From: Comamonas sp. lk
GTDB lineage: Bacteria; Pseudomonadota; Gammaproteobacteria; Burkholderiales; Burkholderiaceae_C
Direction of reading: 5' to 3'
Length of the DNA: 53,260 nucleotides
Assembly: GCA_945860595.1 (NCBI GenBank)
Contig: CAMAQV010000016.1
Span: 1-53,260 of the forward strand
The position numbers and the translations under genes are program-made. Below the pieces are notes generated by a model. The model had not been told where the DNA came from. It saw only the letters and a program-made list of their open reading frames with translations, and did no database searches. This document shows positions 37,020 through 46,492 of this stretch, piece by piece (the first letter of the stretch is position 1; every line of letters begins with the position of its first letter).

Positions 37020-37898
37020 GTGACCCAGGACCCCACCCAATCCACGCCCTACGGCACGCTGCCACCGGCCTCCCCCATGGCCAACCGCAAGCCGGTCAGC
37101 CTGCCCCGTCTCTTGGAGATGCGCGCGCGCGGCGAAAAAATTACCATGCTAACGGCCTACGACGCAACCTTTGCCGCGGTTGCCGACGCGGCGGGCATCG
37201 AATGCATTTTGATCGGCGACTCGCTGGGCATGGTCTGCCAGGGCTTGCCCAGCACCGTGGGGGTCAGTCTGGAGACCATGCGCTACCACACCGAAAGCGT
37301 GGCGCGCGGCATCCGCCGCGCCCAGGGAACGGCTTGGGTGATTGCCGATATGCCGTTTGGCACCTACCAGGAATCCCGGGAGCAGGCTTTGCGTAGCGCG
37401 GTGGTGCTGTCCCAGGCCGGGGCCCATATGGTCAAGATCGAAGGGGGCGGCTGGACCGCTGAGACCGTGCGCTTTCTGGTGGAGCGCGGCATTCCGGTCT
37501 GCGCGCACCTGGGCCTGACACCACAAACCGTGCACGCGCTGGGCGGCTACCGGGTGCAAGGCAAATCCGACGCCAGCGCCGACATCTTGCGCCAGCAGGC
37601 CCAGGAACTACAAGACGCCGGCGCCTCCATGCTGGTGCTGGAAATGGTGCCCCACGCGCTGGCCGCTTCGGTCACCCAGTCGTTGCCGCACTGCGCCACC
37701 ATTGGTATTGGTGCTGGCAAAGGCACGGCAGGGCAAGTTTTAGTTCTGCATGACATGCTGGGCGTGAACCTGGGCAAGATGCCCAAGTTCGTGCGCAACT
37801 TCATGGCCGATGGCGGCTCCATTCGCGGCGCCATGGAGGCCTATGTGGCCGCAGTCAAAAATGGTTCTTTCCCGGACAACGCGCTGCACGCCTGGTAA
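37020..37898 (+). CDS. panB: 3-methyl-2-oxobutanoate hydroxymethyltransferase
   Basis: Pantothenate synthesis: transfers hydroxymethyl from methylene-tetrahydrofolate to ketoisovalerate. A 292-residue TIM barrel with the metal ligands in LIGDSLGM and the catalytic Glu in [11 protein letters not shown]. Conserved [20 protein letters not shown] follows. The GTG at 37020 gives family length; the frame runs further upstream into scpA but without family similarity. panC starts 12 bp downstream. Confidence 0.96.
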   Translation: MTQDPTQSTPYGTLPPASPMANRKPVSLPRLLEMRARGEKITMLTAYDATFAAVADAAGIECILIGDSLGMVCQGLPSTVGVSLETMRYHTESVARGIRRAQGTAWVIADMPFGTYQESREQALRSAVVLSQAGAHMVKIEGGGWTAETVRFLVERGIPVCAHLGLTPQTVHALGGYRVQGKSDASADILRQQAQELQDAGASMLVLEMVPHALAASVTQSLPHCATIGIGAGKGTAGQVLVLHDMLGVNLGKMPKFVRNFMADGGSIRGAMEAYVAAVKNGSFPDNALHAW

Positions 37899-37910
37899 TC
37901 CGCACCCTGT

Positions 37911-38735
37911 ATGCGTATTGTTCACACCGTGGCGGATTTGCGCCAGCATCTGCGAGCCTTTCGACACCCGGCGGTGGTTCCCACCATGGGCAATCTGCAT
38001 GCCGGCCACCTGGCGCTGGTGCGGGCGGCCAAACCGCTGGGCGACCTGACGGTGGCGACGATTTTTGTCAACCGCTTGCAGTTCGGCCCCAAAGAAGACT
38101 TCGACAGCTACCCCCGCACACTGCAAGCCGACTGCGCGCAGCTGGAGGCCGCCGGTTGTGACCTGCTGTTTGCGCCCTCCGAGGCCGAGCTGTATCCGCA
38201 GCCGCAAGCTTTCACGGTGCGACCCGACCCGGCCCTTGCCGACATGCTCGAAGGCCAGTACCGTCCCGGTTTTTTTCAGGGCGTTTGCACCGTGGTGCTG
38301 AAGTTGCTGGCCTGTACCCAGGCGCGCAGCGCCTTGTTCGGAAAAAAGGACTACCAGCAGCTCCTGATCATCCGCCACATGGTGCGCCAGTTCGCAATGC
38401 CGGTTGACATCATCGGCCACGATACGCACCGCGAAGCGGATGGGCTGGCCATGTCATCGCGCAACGGTTACCTCAGCGCGGAGCAGCGCGCGCAGGCGGC
38501 ATTGCTGTGGCGGGCGCTGCATGCATGCGCGCAGTCTGTGCGGGCCGGGCAGACCGGTTTTATCGAACTGGAAAACCAGGCCATGCAGACCCTGCGCAGT
38601 GCCGGTTGGACGCCCGACTATGTGGCCATTCGCCGCCAGAGCGATGTACAAGCACCCCAGCCCGGCAACCCGCTGGTGGTTCTGGGCGCAGCCCGTCTGG
38701 GCAGCACGCGCCTGATCGACAACCTGGAAATTTGA
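37911..38735 (+). CDS. panC: Pantothenate synthetase
   Basis: Joins pantoate and beta-alanine with ATP. A 274-residue nucleotidyltransferase-fold enzyme. The HIGH-type motif reads TMGNLHAGHLALV (about 24-36; MGALHEGH is commoner), and the FGKKDYQQL and KMSKS-like SSRNGYL motifs follow. Operon partner of panB; panD and panE are absent here. Confidence 0.96.
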   Translation: MRIVHTVADLRQHLRAFRHPAVVPTMGNLHAGHLALVRAAKPLGDLTVATIFVNRLQFGPKEDFDSYPRTLQADCAQLEAAGCDLLFAPSEAELYPQPQAFTVRPDPALADMLEGQYRPGFFQGVCTVVLKLLACTQARSALFGKKDYQQLLIIRHMVRQFAMPVDIIGHDTHREADGLAMSSRNGYLSAEQRAQAALLWRALHACAQSVRAGQTGFIELENQAMQTLRSAGWTPDYVAIRRQSDVQAPQPGNPLVVLGAARLGSTRLIDNLEI

Positions 38736-38750
38736 GCGCTCAAGGCTGCT

Positions 38751-40184
38751 TTACGCGGCCTCGCCGTAGCCAATCATGGCTTTGAGCTCGAGAAAATCGT
38801 GGATCGCCCAATCAGCGTATTCGCGCCCGTTGCCCGACTGCTTGTAGCCGCCAAAGGGCGCGTAAATGTCCCAATCCGGGTAGTTGATGTTGACCTGTCC
38901 GGCGCGCAACTGGCGCGCCACCCTACGGGCGTGCTCCAGACTGCTTGACTGTACATAGGCAGCCAGGCCGAACTCGGTGTCGTTGGCCATCTCAACCGCC
39001 TGGGCCTCCGAGTCGTAGGGCATGATGGCCAAGACCGGGCCAAAAATTTCTTCGCGGGCAATCGTCATCTGCGGCGTCACGCCGCCAAACACCGTAGGGC
39101 GCACGTAGTAGCCGCGGTTGATGTCGGCCGGGCGACCCAGACCACCGGCCACCAGCGTCGCGCCCTCGGCGATACCGACCTCGATCAGGCGCTGCACTTT
39201 GCTGAACTGCAAGGCGCTTACCAGCGGACCCATGGTGGTCGCCGCCGCCTGGGGGTCACCAACGATTTGCGCTGCCGCAGCGGCTTTGGCGTATTCCAGC
39301 GCCTGCGCATGCAAGGCGCGCGGCACCAGCATCCGGGTGGGCGCGTCGCAGGACTGGCCGGTGTTGCTGAAGCAGCCCTCCACGCCCTTGCGCACCGCGG
39401 TTTCCAAATCGGCGTCATCCAGGATGATGTTGGGCGATTTGCCGCCCAGCTCTTGCGCCACGCGCTTGACGGTGTCCGCTGCCGTTTTCGCCACGATCAC
39501 CCCTGCGCGGGTGGAGCCGGTGAATGACACCATGTCCACATCCTTGTGGCCCGCCATGACTTGCCCGACTGAAGGACCGTCGCCATTGAGCATGTTGTAG
39601 ACCCCGGCAGGGGTGCCCGCAGCGTGCATGATTTCCGAAAACACAATCCCGCTGATGGGCGCAATTTCGCTGGGTTTCAACACCATGGTGCAACCGGCGG
39701 CAATGGCCGGCGCCACCTTGCACACAATCTGGTTGAGCGGCCAGTTCCAAGGCGTGATCAGTGCGACCACGCCGATGCCCTCTTTCATGATGCGGGTCGC
39801 ACCGCGCTGGTGTTCAAACTCGTAGCCCTCCAATGAGGCAATCGTCGCTTCCAGATGCACTCGCCCGGCCCAGACCTGTGCCTCGCGCGCCCAGGACATG
39901 GGTGCGCCCATCTCATCACTGACGGCGCGGGCAATGTCTTCGGCGCGGTCGTTGTAGGCCACCAAAATGCGCTGCAGCAAAGCCAGACGGGTGGCCTTAT
40001 CGGTGGCGGTAAAAGCCGCAAAAGCAGCCCGGGCAGCGGCTACCGCACGGTCCACGTCCGCAGCGCTGCCCATGGAAATCTGCGTGTAAGGTGCCTCGGT
40101 CGCCGGGTTGATGACGTCAAACAAATGGGGGGCCACCGGGTCAACCCAGGTGCCGTTGATGTAGAACTGGTGGTGGTGGGTCAT
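38751..40184 (-). CDS. Aldehyde dehydrogenase (NAD+-dependent family)
   Basis: A 477-residue ALDH with the NAD-site FTGSTRAG near 229, catalytic Glu in AQELGGKSPNIIL near 252, and catalytic Cys in NTGQSCDAPTR near 286. GQSC is followed by Asp rather than the commoner Val/Thr/Ile. Substrate unassigned. The ATG 40184 opens the protein; an in-frame ATG further upstream is at 40241. The class II aldolase gene begins 89 bp away in the opposite direction, so the gap is a shared regulatory space. Confidence 0.93.
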   Translation of the reverse strand: MTHHHQFYINGTWVDPVAPHLFDVINPATEAPYTQISMGSAADVDRAVAAARAAFAAFTATDKATRLALLQRILVAYNDRAEDIARAVSDEMGAPMSWAREAQVWAGRVHLEATIASLEGYEFEHQRGATRIMKEGIGVVALITPWNWPLNQIVCKVAPAIAAGCTMVLKPSEIAPISGIVFSEIMHAAGTPAGVYNMLNGDGPSVGQVMAGHKDVDMVSFTGSTRAGVIVAKTAADTVKRVAQELGGKSPNIILDDADLETAVRKGVEGCFSNTGQSCDAPTRMLVPRALHAQALEYAKAAAAAQIVGDPQAAATTMGPLVSALQFSKVQRLIEVGIAEGATLVAGGLGRPADINRGYYVRPTVFGGVTPQMTIAREEIFGPVLAIMPYDSEAQAVEMANDTEFGLAAYVQSSSLEHARRVARQLRAGQVNINYPDWDIYAPFGGYKQSGNGREYADWAIHDFLELKAMIGYGEAA

Positions 40185-40273
40185 GGTGGATTCGCCAAAG
40201 TGGTTAGGGTGATCAATTGAGAGTAGCAGAGAATGCCGCACATCCCGGCCCCATAGACCCCAAGGAGCAGCCC

Positions 40274-40993
40274 ATGCACGACCACGACTTTCTTTCCCCC
40301 GCCGTGCGCGGCCTGCGCGCTGACCTGGCGCTGGCTTTACGCGCCGCCGCCCAGCACGGCTTGGCCGAAGGCGTGTGCAACCATTTCAGCGTCGAATTGC
40401 CCGATTCAAGCGGGCGGTTTTTACTCAACCCGCGCGGACTGATGTGGGGCGAAATCGGGGCCGATGACATCGTAATGGTCGACGCCAATGGCCAAAAATT
40501 GGCCGGACACCACCCCGTGGAGCCCTCGGCCATGTTCATCCATGCCGGTATCCACAAGGTCTGCCGCAAAGCCTGCGTCTTGCACACCCACATGCCGTAC
40601 GCGACCGCGCTGACGCTGACCACGGCAGGCGCGCTCGACACCACGCTGTCGCAAAACGCCATGCGCTTCCATGGCCGCGTGGCCATCGACGCCGCCTACA
40701 ACGGGCTGGCCCTGGACCACGCCGAGGGCGAGCGCATTGCCCACGCCATGGGCAACGCAGATGTGGGTTTTCTGGGCAACCACGGCATCGTGGTCTGCGC
40801 CGACCGAGTCGATTACGCCTACGACGACATGTACTACCTGGAGCGCGCCTGCCAGGCCGAAGTGCTGGCCCGCCAAACCGGCCTGCCCCTGCGCCCGCTG
40901 GCCCCGGCCCTGGCCAAAACCGTAGCCCGCCAAACCTTGGGCGAACGCCTGCAGGCAGAGTTGTTTTTTGCCGCCCTGCGCAGGACGGTTTAG
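40274..40993 (+). CDS. Class II aldolase/adducin-family protein
   Basis: A 239-residue zinc aldolase-fold protein. Zinc ligands are visible as the HTHMPY pair (near 98-100) and the LGNHGIVV histidine (near 173); the catalytic Glu is probably in EPSAMFIHAGIHK. ATG 40274 has an AAGGAGC site. Members act on sugar phosphates or on other aldol-type substrates, so the reaction is open. Its stop overlaps that of the convergent aminotransferase by four bases. Confidence 0.88.
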   Translation: MHDHDFLSPAVRGLRADLALALRAAAQHGLAEGVCNHFSVELPDSSGRFLLNPRGLMWGEIGADDIVMVDANGQKLAGHHPVEPSAMFIHAGIHKVCRKACVLHTHMPYATALTLTTAGALDTTLSQNAMRFHGRVAIDAAYNGLALDHAEGERIAHAMGNADVGFLGNHGIVVCADRVDYAYDDMYYLERACQAEVLARQTGLPLRPLAPALAKTVARQTLGERLQAELFFAALRRTV

Positions 40994-42165
40994 CGCGCCC
41001 GTTGGCGCTCCAGCCAGTCGCGCAGCCGCTCCACCCCCTGTGTGAGACGGCGCAGGTCCTGCGAGGCGAAACACCAGCGCAGCCAGCCGTTTGCCTCGGG
41101 CGCAAAGGCGTCGCCAGGGGCCAGTCCGAGCCCCGCTTCGGCGACCAAACGCTTCGCAGTGGCCAGTGAATCCGGATAAGCCTCCAGCCGGAAAAACGCA
41201 TACATGCCGCCCTTGGGGCTGGCCACCTCCACGCCGGGCACGGTCTGTAGTGCCTGCACAAGGGTGTCGCGGCACTGGCGCAAATGGGCTACCACGCGCG
41301 GTGTAACCTGGGCATGTCCATTGAGCGCGGCTAATCCGGCGTGCTGGGTGAACACGCTGACGCTGGAAGTGTTGAACTCTGTGAGCTTGGAGAGCTGCAC
41401 CGTCATGGCCGGCGGCACCACCATCCAGCCCAGGCGCCAGCCGGTCATGAGAAAACTCTTGGAAAAACTGTGGATCACGGCAAGATGGTCATCCGCCGTG
41501 GCCAGATCCAGAAAACTGGGCGCGCAACCGTGCGGCGTCGGGTCGAAATACAGGTTTTCATACACCTCATCGGCCACGATCCAGGTGCCCGTGCTGCGGC
41601 AATGGTCCAGAATGGTTTGCTGCTCCGCGCGACACAGCGTCCAGCCGGTGGGGTTGTTCGGCGCATTCAGAATCAGCACGCGTGTGCCCGGCGTCACCGC
41701 GTCCAACAAGGCCTGCATATCCAAAACCCAGGCCCCATCCAAGGGCCGCAAACTCACGGTGTGCACATCGCCGCCCATGATGCGCGCCTGCGCCACCAGG
41801 TTGGGCCACATGGGCGTGACCGCAACGACCCGGCAGCCGGGGTCGACCAGCGCCTGCGCGGCCAGCATCAGCGCGTTCACGCCCCCCGAGGTCACCGCGA
41901 TCCGGTCCATTCCCACAGCGCCGACTCCACCGTGGCGCAGCGACATATAGGCCGCGATGGCCTCGCGCAAGGGTGGCATACCGAGGTTGTGGGCATAAAA
42001 AGTTTCGCCCCGTGCCAGGGACTCCACTGCGGCCTGGCGGATGAAGGCCGGCGTGGGCTCATCGCTCTCGCCGAACCAAAAGGCCAGCACATCGCTGCGG
42101 CCCAGACCGGCGTTGGCGACCTCGCGGATTTTGGATTCTTCGAGTTGCAAGATGGTTGGACGCAT
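40990..42165 (-). CDS. PLP-dependent class I/II aminotransferase
   Basis: A 391-residue fold-type I aminotransferase. The substrate/PLP motif NAPNNPTGW is near 168-176, the PLP Asp is in IVADEVYENLYFD, and the Schiff-base Lys is in HSFSKSF near 236-242, followed by TGWRLGW. The substrate is unknown. The EamA exporter gene lies 42 bp upstream on the same strand, so the pair is probably an operon. Confidence 0.92.
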   Translation of the reverse strand: MRPTILQLEESKIREVANAGLGRSDVLAFWFGESDEPTPAFIRQAAVESLARGETFYAHNLGMPPLREAIAAYMSLRHGGVGAVGMDRIAVTSGGVNALMLAAQALVDPGCRVVAVTPMWPNLVAQARIMGGDVHTVSLRPLDGAWVLDMQALLDAVTPGTRVLILNAPNNPTGWTLCRAEQQTILDHCRSTGTWIVADEVYENLYFDPTPHGCAPSFLDLATADDHLAVIHSFSKSFLMTGWRLGWMVVPPAMTVQLSKLTEFNTSSVSVFTQHAGLAALNGHAQVTPRVVAHLRQCRDTLVQALQTVPGVEVASPKGGMYAFFRLEAYPDSLATAKRLVAEAGLGLAPGDAFAPEANGWLRWCFASQDLRRLTQGVERLRDWLERQRAR

Positions 42166-42207
42166 GGGGACTTTCAGTGCTGGGCTGTGTTGAGCGGTGC
42201 TGGAGGA

Positions 42208-43095
42208 TTACTGCATCGCCGCCGGTGGCGTGGTGGCAGCGCTGTCGGTGGCTTCCAAGATCGCCGCCACTGCAATCATCACCCCACCCACGCATTCCAA
42301 CAGGGTCATGCGCTCGCCACCCACCAGCGTGGCCGCCAGCAGCGCCACCACCAATTCGGCAATTGAAATCACACCCGCGCGGCCTGCCTCCATGCGTGTC
42401 ACGCTCCACTGCCAGGTCGCCGTGATCAAACCCAGCCAGCCAATGGCGTAGGCCACCAACCAACCCATCACAGCAGGCGTGAGGGTTGGCAACACGCGAG
42501 CGGCGTCGCTGCCGTCCACCCACAGCGCCAGCGGGAGCGCGGTCATGGCACAGCCCAAAAACAAGACCACCGTCTTGCTCGCAGTAGGAATGCCTTGCGC
42601 GTGGCGCGCAATGATGTTGTTGCCCGCAAAGCCCAGGCCGGCTGTCACCGCCATTGCATCAGCCAGGCTGAACGGCGTGCTGAAGGCAGCAAAACCACCC
42701 ACCACCAAGAACGCCCCGCTAAGCGCCAAGGCCACCGCGCCGCCACGCCGGCGCGATACCCGTTCGCCCAAAAACAGCCATCCGCCCAGCACCGACCAGG
42801 CCGGCAACAAGTAAAACAGCAGCATCACGCGCACCACGTCGCCCTGCACCAGGGCCGTTACGTAAGCCGTATTGCCCCAGCCCCCCACCACGGCCAGCAA
42901 AACCAAGGTGCCCAGGCTGTGCCGCCATTGGCGGTGCTCGCGCAGCAGCAGCGGCAGACTGACCAAGCCCGCCAACCCGAAAGCCACACCGGCCAGCAGT
43001 GGCCCGGACAGGCCATACGCCGCAAAAGCTTTCAGCGGCAAAGAGCTCAGACCCCACATCGATGCCGAAAACAGCAACACCCACACTGGCATCAT
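42208..43095 (-). CDS. EamA-family drug/metabolite transporter
   Basis: A 295-residue membrane protein with ten hydrophobic helices in two EamA repeats. ATG 43095 is used because the upstream extension of the frame (to 43227) is antisense to the cytochrome gene and is not membrane-like. Likely exports an amino acid or metabolite, perhaps the product or substrate of the adjoining aminotransferase. Confidence 0.9.
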   Translation of the reverse strand: MMPVWVLLFSASMWGLSSLPLKAFAAYGLSGPLLAGVAFGLAGLVSLPLLLREHRQWRHSLGTLVLLAVVGGWGNTAYVTALVQGDVVRVMLLFYLLPAWSVLGGWLFLGERVSRRRGGAVALALSGAFLVVGGFAAFSTPFSLADAMAVTAGLGFAGNNIIARHAQGIPTASKTVVLFLGCAMTALPLALWVDGSDAARVLPTLTPAVMGWLVAYAIGWLGLITATWQWSVTRMEAGRAGVISIAELVVALLAATLVGGERMTLLECVGGVMIAVAAILEATDSAATTPPAAMQ

Positions 43096-43124
43096 GGCCC
43101 GCCCCCTTCGCCTGGCACCATCGT

Positions 43125-43613
43125 TTAAGGCTGCGGCCGTTCCTGCCCCTGCCTGCCCTCGGCACGGGCCAGCAGGTAGGCGTAGAGGTCCACGATATGG
43201 GCGCTGACCCGGGGTTCGCCCTGCCACACCGGCATCGTCAGCATGTAATCCTGGCGCTGCACCAACTGCTCAATGAGCGCCTCACGCCCTGCGCCCTGGA
43301 TAGGGAGCCGATCCGCCGGGATATTCCAGTCGTAGCGCCGCAGCACGATGTCGACAAACTGGCGCGGACCGATATCGCGCACTGTGGGCAGAAGATTGGG
43401 CGCGGCCGCCGTACCCAGGCCAGCCGGGCCGTGGCAGCCGGCGCATTTGTCCTGGAACACCCGCCACCCGGTATACACCGAGCCTTGCGGCTTGGCTTTT
43501 TCAGCCAACTCCTGTGCCGCGCGGGTATTCAGAAAATCAAGGCTGCATGCAGCCAGAAGACCCGCGGCGCAGATGGCTGTGGCAGCGGCTGTAAAACGGA
43601 AACGGTTGGACAT
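43125..43613 (-). CDS. Cytochrome c lipoprotein (single haem)
   Basis: A 162-residue exported protein. The signal peptide ends in a lipobox GLLAAC, with the lipidated cysteine at C23. One haem c site, CAGCH, is at 57-61, and a probable axial Met is in TMPVW near 130. It is thus a membrane-anchored periplasmic electron carrier. Partner enzyme unknown; neither neighbour is an oxidase or dehydrogenase that would clearly use it. Start at ATG 43613. Confidence 0.9.
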   Translation of the reverse strand: MSNRFRFTAAATAICAAGLLAACSLDFLNTRAAQELAEKAKPQGSVYTGWRVFQDKCAGCHGPAGLGTAAAPNLLPTVRDIGPRQFVDIVLRRYDWNIPADRLPIQGAGREALIEQLVQRQDYMLTMPVWQGEPRVSAHIVDLYAYLLARAEGRQGQERPQP

Positions 43614-43721
43614 GGCGAAGACCCTTTCTGTGCTTGATTAAGGCACAAACGGAAAGACTCTAGGCATACCGGTAGGCTGAAAGTTGGCACAGCAGAGAGG
43701 GATTTGTGCAGTGCACGGGTG

Positions 43722-44750
43722 CTAAGTAGCGCACTGCGCCCAGACGTTTCCATGCTGCATGACAAAGGTCTTAAACGCCGCATTGACGCCAGTCAAAATG
43801 GAGTCGCGCCGGTGCAATAGGCACCAATCGACCATTTTTGGCATCCCCTCGAGCTTCAAGACCATCAGACGTCCGGCTTCCAACTCCATCTGGAAGGTGT
43901 GGGCAGACAGAAAGCTGATTCCCATACCCGCCATCACGGCGTGCTTGATCGTCTCGTTCCCAGACAGCTCCATCGACACTTTGACCTGCAGTGACTGGGC
44001 CTGCAAAAGGTGTTCAAAAAACTGGCGGGTCGCCGACTGAGGTTCGCGAAACAGAAAGGGTTCGTCTTTGAGTGCGTCCCAGCTGATGTGGCGCTTTTTC
44101 GCAAGCGGATGGCCCGCGCCCGCCACGATGCAGTGCGGATTCTGGGCAAAGGTTTCTGCCTCCACGTCGGCCTCGGAGGGCGGGTAACCCGCAATGGCCA
44201 CGTCTAGCTGATGCTGTTGCAGCATCCGCAAAATCGCCTCGCGCCGGTCCACCGTGAGCTTGAACTTCACGCCCGGCCAGTGGTCGGCAAATGCCATGAG
44301 AAGCTTGGGTGCAAAGTAGTGGGCGGTTGGAACGACCCCAACATGCAAAAGTCCGCCTTTGGCACCTATTCCCGTATGGAACAGGCCCATGGCCGCCTCG
44401 GCAATCTGAACCTGATCCAGCATGCGCCGGGACTGGCGCAGCATCTCTTCACCTGCCTGGCTCAGGCTGATTTTTTTACCGGTCTTGCGCACCAACTGCA
44501 ATCCCAGCTCAGCCTGGAGTTGCTGGACTTGCATGGAAACGGCCGGCTGGGTCAGGCTGAGCTGCTCTGCCGCGCGCGAAAAGCTCAGCTGGGTGGCCAC
44601 GGCCTCAAAGATTCGCAACTGGCGCAGGGTCAGGTTTCGTAGGCAATTCTCACGGGCCGGTGCGTGGGCGGCGGTGCCCACAGTCTGGCATTCGAGGGAA
44701 ACCCCTGATGAATCCGTGGGCAGCAGACTCGTTTTGAGCGGGTACTTCAT
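43722..44750 (-). CDS. LysR-family regulator, CbbR-like
   Basis: A 342-residue LysR regulator. The HTH (AVATQLSFSRAAEQLSLTQP onward) sits at residues 50-85 after an unusual extension of about 38 residues, so a later non-ATG start is possible. The sequence type resembles CbbR-like regulators. It is divergent from the truncated aldolase/dehydrogenase gene across a 189-bp AT-rich gap, which suggests that gene was its original target. Effector unknown. Confidence 0.88.
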   Translation of the reverse strand: MKYPLKTSLLPTDSSGVSLECQTVGTAAHAPARENCLRNLTLRQLRIFEAVATQLSFSRAAEQLSLTQPAVSMQVQQLQAELGLQLVRKTGKKISLSQAGEEMLRQSRRMLDQVQIAEAAMGLFHTGIGAKGGLLHVGVVPTAHYFAPKLLMAFADHWPGVKFKLTVDRREAILRMLQQHQLDVAIAGYPPSEADVEAETFAQNPHCIVAGAGHPLAKKRHISWDALKDEPFLFREPQSATRQFFEHLLQAQSLQVKVSMELSGNETIKHAVMAGMGISFLSAHTFQMELEAGRLMVLKLEGMPKMVDWCLLHRRDSILTGVNAAFKTFVMQHGNVWAQCAT

Positions 44751-44814
44751 CGGTGTTTTCCCTTGTATTTGCAGCGCCGGTCACGCTCCCGGCAGCAAAC
44801 GGTTTGTGTCGTTT

Positions 44815-44862
44815 AAGAAGAATGCCTATGGCGTTGATTGAGCTATCAATTCTTCTTATTAA
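44815..44862 (+). promoter_or_regulatory. Promoter and nested inverted repeats before the aldolase gene
   Basis: A -35 TTGATT (44834) and a -10 TATTAA (44857) are 17 bp apart, within very AT-rich sequence. An outer inverted repeat AAGAAGAAT (44815) / ATTCTTCTT (44849) encloses an inner one TTGAT / ATCAA (44834-44849), so the arms overlap the promoter. This fits LysR-type control of the aldolase gene. Confidence 0.5.
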
Positions 44863-44939
44863 TTATATAAAAATTTATGGTTTATCGATATAGATGTTTC
44901 CAACTACAGTTATATCCGTCTGAAAGCCACACAAAACCC

Positions 44940-46283
44940 ATGAACTCTGCCCACACGCCGCAACCCTTTCCGCAATGGAGTGACGAACACGCCACTGCGC
45001 TGGACGAGCCCGGTTTGCTGCTGTACCGCTCCAATTTGCTCGGATCAGACTTGCGCATCACCAACTACGGGGGTGGCAACACCTCAGCAAAAATAATTGA
45101 GAAAGACCCGCTGAGCGGTAACGACGTGACGGTTCTGTGGGTCAAGGGCTCGGGGGGTGACGTGGGCTCCATGAAGCGGGACGGCTTCTCAACCCTTTAT
45201 CTGGAAAAGCTCCATTCCCTGCAAGCCCTGTACCGGGGACCAGCCCATGAAGACGAAATGGTGGCGTATCTACCGCATTGCACCTTCAACCTGAACCCCC
45301 GCGCGGCCAGCATTGACACACCCCTGCACGCATTTCTGCCCTTTAGGCATGTCGACCATATGCATCCGGATTCCGTGATCGCGATTGCAGCCATGGCCAA
45401 GAGTGAAGCGTTGACGCACACGATTTTTGATGGGACGGTCGGCTGGCTGCCCTGGCGCAAACCCGGTTTTGAGTTGGGTCTGATGCTGCAGCGACACCAG
45501 ACCGCCCACCCCGACCAACGTGGTGTCGTGCTGGCCGGACACGGTTTGTTCACCTGGGGTGACGATGCCAAGTCCTGTTACGAGAATACGGTGGGCGTGA
45601 TCGCGCACGCCCAGAACTGGCTGGCCCGTGAGAGTGCAGCGCGCACTACAGCAGCCTTTGGCGGCAGCGCGCGTTCGTCCCTGGAGCCCACTGTTCAGGA
45701 CGCCACGCTGGCGCGGCTGCTGCCTGTGCTGCGGGGCCTGACTTCTCAAACCGGCCACAAGCTGCTGCACGTCAACCGCCAGACGGAAGTTGTCGAGTTT
45801 GTCAACAGCCGTGAACTGGCAACGCTGGCGGCGCTGGGTACATCCTGCCCCGACCACTTTTTACGCACCAAGATTCGGCCCCTGATTCTGGAAGAAGCGC
45901 TCTACAACTTGGAGGGCGGGCCACTGACTGATGCGCTCGAAGCCAAGCTGGCAGCGTACCGCGCAGACTACGCCGCCTACTATGAACGCCGCAAACGTGC
46001 GGACAGCCCTGCCATGCGCGATGCCAACCCTGTAGTCATTCTGCTGCCCGGCATTGGCATGGTGTGTATTGCCAGGGACAAGGCAACGGCGCGTATCGCG
46101 GGGGAGTTTTATGTCAACGCGATCAACGTCATGCGTGACGCCAATGCCGTAGACAGCTACGTCGGACTACCCGAGCAAGAGGCCTTTGACATCGAGTACT
46201 GGCTGCTCGAAGAAGCCAAGTTGCAGCGCATGCCCAAACCCAAGCCCCTGGCCGGCAAGGTGACGCTGGTCACCGGTGGTGCC
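44940..46283 (+). pseudogene. Truncated bifunctional class II aldolase/short-chain dehydrogenase (RhaD-SDR type)
   Basis: About 448 residues align in type with the aldolase half and the linker of rhamnulose-1-phosphate aldolase/short-chain dehydrogenase fusions. YGGGNTSAKI, a HVDHMHPDS zinc-ligand region and VLAGHGLFTWG are all present. The family is normally about 700 residues. Here the sequence stops being recognisable exactly at the SDR cofactor motif (GKVTLVTGGA, with the GGIG that should follow missing) near 46283. The frame then runs 38 codons in an unrelated sequence to a stop at 46400. The aldolase half may still fold; the dehydrogenase half is gone. The break coincides with an antitoxin fragment. 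Confidence 0.85.
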
Positions 46284-46438
46284 TGGCAACCAGCCGTTCG
46301 CAGCTCGACCGTGTGCTTGATCCCAGCAACTTGTCTATTCAATTGGACACATTGGTCAAAGCCGCAAACGCCGTGGGAAGGACGGTGGAGATTCGATTAA
46401 AACGAGACACCCCACGAACGCGAACCAAGGCGGCGTGA
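46283..46438 (+). pseudogene. 3' fragment of an XRE-type antitoxin gene
   Basis: In the +1 frame relative to the aldolase, 51 codons give TSRSQLDRVLDPSNLSIQLD followed by TLVKAANAVGRTVEIRL. This is the C-terminal half of HTH/XRE antitoxins that pair with HigB/RelE-like toxins. The HTH N-terminus and the toxin are absent. The frame opens exactly at the aldolase break, so the two fragments meet at 46283. Confidence 0.65.
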
Positions 46439-46444
46439 ATGTAC

Positions 46445-46480
46445 GCCAACCCTTTCGGGTTGGCGGCTTTCTTGTTTTGA
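46445..46480 (+). terminator. Terminator after the antitoxin fragment
   Basis: Stem GCCAACCC-TTTC-GGGTTGGC, then GGC and a T-rich tail CTTTCTTGTTTT, 7 bp after the antitoxin stop. Confidence 0.7.
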
Positions 46481-46492
46481 GCGCGAAGTGCT

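Noticed and set aside
41341..42366. 341-codon plus-strand frame across the aminotransferase start
   Set aside because: Antisense to a gene with full aminotransferase motifs; low-complexity His/Arg/Gln content.
44751..44939. AT-rich gap as a possible phage attachment site or replication origin
   Set aside because: No DnaA boxes, iterons or tRNA end are visible; it reads as a promoter region.
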